A DNA stretch of 43,156 nucleotides from an uncultured Prevotellaceae bacterium. GTDB lineage: Bacteria > Bacteroidota > Bacteroidia > Bacteroidales > Muribaculaceae. Numbering within the stretch: position 1 is the first letter of the stretch; the number at the start of each line of letters is the position of its first letter. A program made the translations under genes and the position numbers. Under the pieces are notes generated by a model. It saw nothing but the letters and a program-made list of their open reading frames with translations, was not told the DNA's origin and did no database searches. Positions 39,773 to 43,156 of the stretch are shown here, piece after piece. The stretch spans positions 1 through 43,156 of the forward strand of contig CALGGO010000124.1 in the NCBI GenBank assembly GCA_937916085.1, given 5' to 3'.

Positions 39773-42700
39773 ATGACAAAAAGAATTGCGACTTTATTAA
39801 TTTTAGCCGTAGCGGTTTTTAGTGCTATCAACGCTACCACAATTACCGAATCTCAGGCGAGGGCTATCGCCGGCAGGTTCTTCAACGTGACCATGCCGCA
39901 GCAGCCTGCCACCATGAAAAGCAAAGGCACCACAGCCGCCTACTACGTGTTTAACAACCCCGAGCAGCCAGGATGGGTGATCGTCGCCGGCGATGACCGA
40001 GCACGCACCATCCTCGCCTATGGCGACGAGGACTATTTCGACGCCAGCGAGGTGCCCGAGTGCGTCCAGGACTGGCTCAACGACTACGCCGAGCAACTGG
40101 CGCACCTCGATGCTGCCACTGCGCCTACGAGCAACGCCGCTCCCGTCCATAACCTTGCCTCCGACAACAAGGTGCGCATCGCCCCCTTGCTCTCGTGCAA
40201 CTGGGCGCAGGGACTGCCCTTCAACCAGCAGTGCGCCACCTACACATCATCTGGCACCACCAGCTATTGCCCTGCGGGGTGCGTGGCAATCGCCATGGCG
40301 CAGATTCTTTACTATTATAAGTCGACGACCGAATGTCAGTCAATTCCAGCCTACACTTCTAGTTCGCTGAGCCAATATATGTCGGAGCTGCCAGCCACCA
40401 CGTTCGACTACTCGATTATGAACGACTGGTACGACAAAGAGGAGAACACCAGCGCCGGCGCTCAGGAAACAGCACGGCTGGTGCGCTACTGCGCCCAGTC
40501 GGTGAAAATGGACTTCGGACAGTCGTCATCGAGTGCCACAAGCCAGCGCAACGCCTTTGTCTATTACTTTGGCTTCGACAAAGACGCTCAGCAGTTGGCA
40601 CGCACCGACTTCACCGCCACCGAGTGGGAAGACATGGTGTATAACGAACTCGCCAACGGCCGACCGGTGTTTATCAGTGCCCGCAAGACTGGTGGCGGTC
40701 ACGCCTTTGTGTGCGACGGATACACCGACGGGCTCTACCACATCAACTGGGGATGGAGAGGACACCAGAACGGTTATTTCGCCCTTAACGCCCTCAACGA
40801 CGATAACGCTGGCGGCACAGGCGCCGCAGTGGGCGACGAGGGCTACACCATCAACGTGCAGATTATGGTGGGACTGCAGCCCGACTTAGGCACAGCAAGC
40901 AACACCAACGGCAACATCGTGGGACTATACCGTGACTGCGAGGCTGCCACCACCACCTACTCACGCAGCAACAGCTCGGAATCGTTTACCGGCGTATCAC
41001 TCACCGCCTACTATTGGAACTACTCGTCGCAAACCTACACCTACGACCTGGGGTGGGGGCTGTATGATAGCGACGGCAATCTATTGACCACCCACACAGT
41101 GACTTCGGGAAGGTCGTTGTATGCAGGCAACTACGCCACAATCACCGGGACGATAAATGTGGGCAAGGACCGCACCGGCACTTATTATCTCAAACCCATC
41201 TGCCGCCTCTCGGGCAGCAGTCAGTACTATCCATGCCGAGGCTCGGGCATTAAATTTATAAAAGCCACTATCACCGCCACACGGCTCACCCTTAAAGTAT
41301 ATAGCGAGCTCGACGCGATGAACCTCAAGGTGAACTCGGTGACAGCAAGTTCGATAAGGAAAGTGGGCAGCCCACTGCAGCTCACCCTCAATGTCACCAA
41401 CCAGGGAATGACCGACTACAACAGCATCTATATGTGGGTCAATGGCTCTAAGATTAGCGGCACCTATACCGACATCGGCATTGGCGAGACGGGCGACGTG
41501 GTGATGAACTACACGCCCTCGGCAACAGGCTCCACCACATTTGAGTTTACCGCCGACGCCGACGGCACCAAGACCCTCAAGACCACGAGTATTACCATCA
41601 ACTCGGCGACCTCGGCAAGCATCACCGGCTCCACACTCTCGTCGGTGGTAGGCACCACCTTCAATGCCTCAATCGCCGCCAAGAACACCAATACTAGCAC
41701 CTACAACGACTACATCGTCGCCAAGCTCTACAAGAAAGAGAACAATGCGGGCACCACCGGCTACTACTGCTCGGCACAGTCCCAACTCGTGAATCTCGAA
41801 GCCGGCAGCACCCAAAATGTGGAGTTTGCCTTCACCAACCTCGACTACAACGAGACCTATTTCGTCAATTTCTATTACTACAACAACGGCGAGCAGGTGC
41901 GCATCAACGGCACAGCTACGCGCAAGGTGGAGTCGCCTTACTTAGTGACCAGCGTCACGCTCGACGAGCAAGACATCACGCTTAACGTGGGCGACGAGTT
42001 CACCTTGACACCCACCGTGCTCCCCGACAGCGCCGACTACAAGACCGTTGTTTGGGCTTCGAGCGACCCGACGGTGGCAAGCGTTAATGCCAACGGTTTA
42101 GTCACTGCGCTGAGCCACGGCACCGCCACCATCACTGCTACCACTACCGACGGCAGCAACCTCTCGGCTTCGTGCCTCGTCACTGTGGTTGAGACGCCAG
42201 TGTTCACTGCTGGCGATGTGAATGACGACGGTGCTATCAACATTGGCGACTATGCCGACGTGGCAAGTTATATCCTTGAGCAAGACCCACAGCCCTTCAA
42301 CTTCGCCGCCGCCGACCTCGACAGTAACAACGAGATCAACGTTGGCGACCTCGCGGGAGTGGCTTATCTGACACTGCACTACGAGGGAATTGCACAAGGC
42401 ATAATGCATAATGCTCAAGGCATAATTCAAAATGAAGAATGCTCAATGGCTGCCGCCATAGAGAGCAACAAAGTTGCCATCAACCTTAATAATAATGTGG
42501 GCATCACCGCCATGCAGATGGATTTGAGGCTGCCTCAGGGCATGACACTTGTTGAAGCCGCGATGAGCGACCGTGCCACCGCGAGCCATCAGGTGGCGTT
42601 CAGCCAACTCGCTAACGGCAATTATCGTCTGCTCGTCGCATCAAGCGCCTGCAAGGCGTTTGCCGGCAACGACGGCACAGTGCTCACGCTCACCCTTGCC

Positions 42701-43018
42701 GGCACTCCGAGCGGCGAGGGATACCTCAGCAACATCGTGCTCGCCACTCCAACAGCCACTTGCTACAGCATCGAGGGCATTAATCTCAACTTCACCCCCA
42801 CCGGCATCGACAATGTTTACTACAGCGCGCGCATCTACAGCGAAGGCGGCAACATCGTCATCGACTCGCCTAGCGACGGCACAGCACAGATTGTGTTGCC
42901 CAACGGCATGAGCCAAACCGCCAAAGTAATGCGTGGACGCAACGTCTATCCATCTACCACACAAGGAGTTGTGATTGTAAAGACGGGCACTGAGATTAAG
43001 AAACTTCAACTTAAATAA
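39773..43018 (+). CDS. secreted C10 cysteine peptidase with Big_2, divergent dockerin, cohesin-like and C-terminal sorting-like domains
   Basis: A 1081-residue paralogue of the preceding gene, collinear to about residue 715. ATG 39773 is chosen over an in-frame TTG (39749) because it starts the signal peptide MTKRIATLLILAVAVFSAI. Propeptide as in the neighbour; catalytic C170 in CPAGCVAIAMAQ and H310 in GGGHAFVCDGY, then YHINWGWRGHQNGYF. New modules follow: Big_2 (about 725-804, LNVGDEFTLTPTVLPDSADY), divergent dockerin (813-872, DVNDDGAINIGDY, DLDSNNEINVGDL), a short segment 874-892 encoded by AATGCAT-like repeat, and a cohesin-like domain (about 893-1010, VGITAMQMDLRLPQGMTLVE). The end (YSARIYSEGGNIVIDSPSDG to IKKLQLK) resembles C-terminal beta domains of surface-secreted Bacteroidetes proteins. 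The last two calls are tentative. Confidence 0.9.
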   Translation: MTKRIATLLILAVAVFSAINATTITESQARAIAGRFFNVTMPQQPATMKSKGTTAAYYVFNNPEQPGWVIVAGDDRARTILAYGDEDYFDASEVPECVQDWLNDYAEQLAHLDAATAPTSNAAPVHNLASDNKVRIAPLLSCNWAQGLPFNQQCATYTSSGTTSYCPAGCVAIAMAQILYYYKSTTECQSIPAYTSSSLSQYMSELPATTFDYSIMNDWYDKEENTSAGAQETARLVRYCAQSVKMDFGQSSSSATSQRNAFVYYFGFDKDAQQLARTDFTATEWEDMVYNELANGRPVFISARKTGGGHAFVCDGYTDGLYHINWGWRGHQNGYFALNALNDDNAGGTGAAVGDEGYTINVQIMVGLQPDLGTASNTNGNIVGLYRDCEAATTTYSRSNSSESFTGVSLTAYYWNYSSQTYTYDLGWGLYDSDGNLLTTHTVTSGRSLYAGNYATITGTINVGKDRTGTYYLKPICRLSGSSQYYPCRGSGIKFIKATITATRLTLKVYSELDAMNLKVNSVTASSIRKVGSPLQLTLNVTNQGMTDYNSIYMWVNGSKISGTYTDIGIGETGDVVMNYTPSATGSTTFEFTADADGTKTLKTTSITINSATSASITGSTLSSVVGTTFNASIAAKNTNTSTYNDYIVAKLYKKENNAGTTGYYCSAQSQLVNLEAGSTQNVEFAFTNLDYNETYFVNFYYYNNGEQVRINGTATRKVESPYLVTSVTLDEQDITLNVGDEFTLTPTVLPDSADYKTVVWASSDPTVASVNANGLVTALSHGTATITATTTDGSNLSASCLVTVVETPVFTAGDVNDDGAINIGDYADVASYILEQDPQPFNFAAADLDSNNEINVGDLAGVAYLTLHYEGIAQGIMHNAQGIIQNEECSMAAAIESNKVAINLNNNVGITAMQMDLRLPQGMTLVEAAMSDRATASHQVAFSQLANGNYRLLVASSACKAFAGNDGTVLTLTLAGTPSGEGYLSNIVLATPTATCYSIEGINLNFTPTGIDNVYYSARIYSEGGNIVIDSPSDGTAQIVLPNGMSQTAKVMRGRNVYPSTTQGVVIVKTGTEIKKLQLK
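42392..42446 (+). repeat. AATGCAT-like repeat inside the coding sequence of the second C10 peptidase
   Basis: GCACAAGGCATAATGCATAA and the following TGCTCAAGGCATAATTCAAA are 7-mer units like those in intergenic arrays. They are translated as IAQGIMHNAQGIIQNEE without a stop. The segment lies exactly between the dockerin-like and cohesin-like domains. Confidence 0.88.
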
Positions 43019-43156
43019 AACGACGATTGCAACAGTGACAAACACTTCTGCCTTGTTTGCTCGTTTGCTTGTTTGCTAAAAAAACACATCATGAGAAAAT
43101 TAAGGTGGGTTCTATAAATACGTTTTTTGAGCCGCATTGAGGGCAGAACCCTGTTT
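43019..43156 (+). other. window end: short GTTTGCTT repeat, no gene recognised
   Basis: TTGTTTGC, TCGTTTGC, TTGTTTGC (43053-43076) are three 8-bp direct repeats after the C10 peptidase. An ATG at 43092 opens only seven codons. GGGTTCT (43108) and AGAACCC (43145) form 7-bp inverted ends that may belong to something continuing outside the window. No terminator with a T-run is seen. Confidence 0.6.

Noticed and set aside
43092..43115. Start of a further gene at the window end
   Set aside because: The frame closes after seven codons.

Overview
The window looks like a chromosomal segment of a gut Bacteroidales (Muribaculaceae/Prevotellaceae-like). The evidence is a SusC/SusD/SusE/SusF operon, Bacteroidetes -7 elements (TAnnTTTG) before many genes, few Shine-Dalgarno sites, secreted proteins with dockerin-like repeats, I69/C10 cysteine peptidases, an S9A prolyl oligopeptidase and an rsmA-mgtE gene pair. 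The exact genus cannot be fixed from the sequence alone.

Layout. 1-59 is the 3' part of tRNA-Leu(UAA). 143-1480 is an MFS sugar transporter. 1542-2609 is a REP-associated tyrosine transposase (RAYT) between two REP-like hairpins. 2745-6201 is a two-gene operon: secreted GH13 alpha-amylase, then GH53 endo-galactanase. 6514-14068 (minus) is susC-susD-susE-susF, divergent from a LacI-type regulator (14397-15422). A perfect 12-bp LacI/PurR-like operator lies between them. Together these form a polysaccharide utilisation locus: outer-membrane glycan capture and import, surface hydrolysis, inner-membrane uptake and a local regulator. 15570-19529 holds an acyltransferase, a gamma-carbonic-anhydrase-like protein, an AT-rich four-helix-bundle gene and an Xaa-Pro aminopeptidase. 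19806-20363 is a Crp/Fnr regulator broken by one amber codon. 20526-23447 is an M16 peptidase and 23568-23894 a decayed ECF sigma factor. 24067-29226 holds two L,D-transpeptidases, prolyl oligopeptidase, LolD and a NigD-like lipoprotein. 29546-32842 is a large Cthe_2159-type beta-helix protein with a dockerin. 33075-35340 is mgtE and rsmA, divergent from a YbhN-like membrane protein. 36775-43018 is a small membrane protein and two paralogous C10 peptidases.

Two themes cut across the genes. (1) Nearly identical dockerin-like modules occur in GH13, GH53, the beta-helix protein and the first C10 peptidase. The second C10 peptidase has a divergent dockerin followed by a cohesin-like domain. (2) Many spacers hold tandem arrays of 7-10 bp units, in families such as TAATGCA, TAAGTGT, TTTAGAG, CTAGAANNT and TAGGAGTGGA. 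They often begin exactly at a stop codon in the sense direction, follow one another in a repeated order, supply the last codons or stop of genes (lolD, rsmA), reach start codons, flank whole genes as inverted copies, and in one case sit inside a reading frame at a domain boundary. I do not recognise a described element that explains these arrays and regard them as the most interesting feature here. Family assignments are from motif recognition by eye; no database search was possible.
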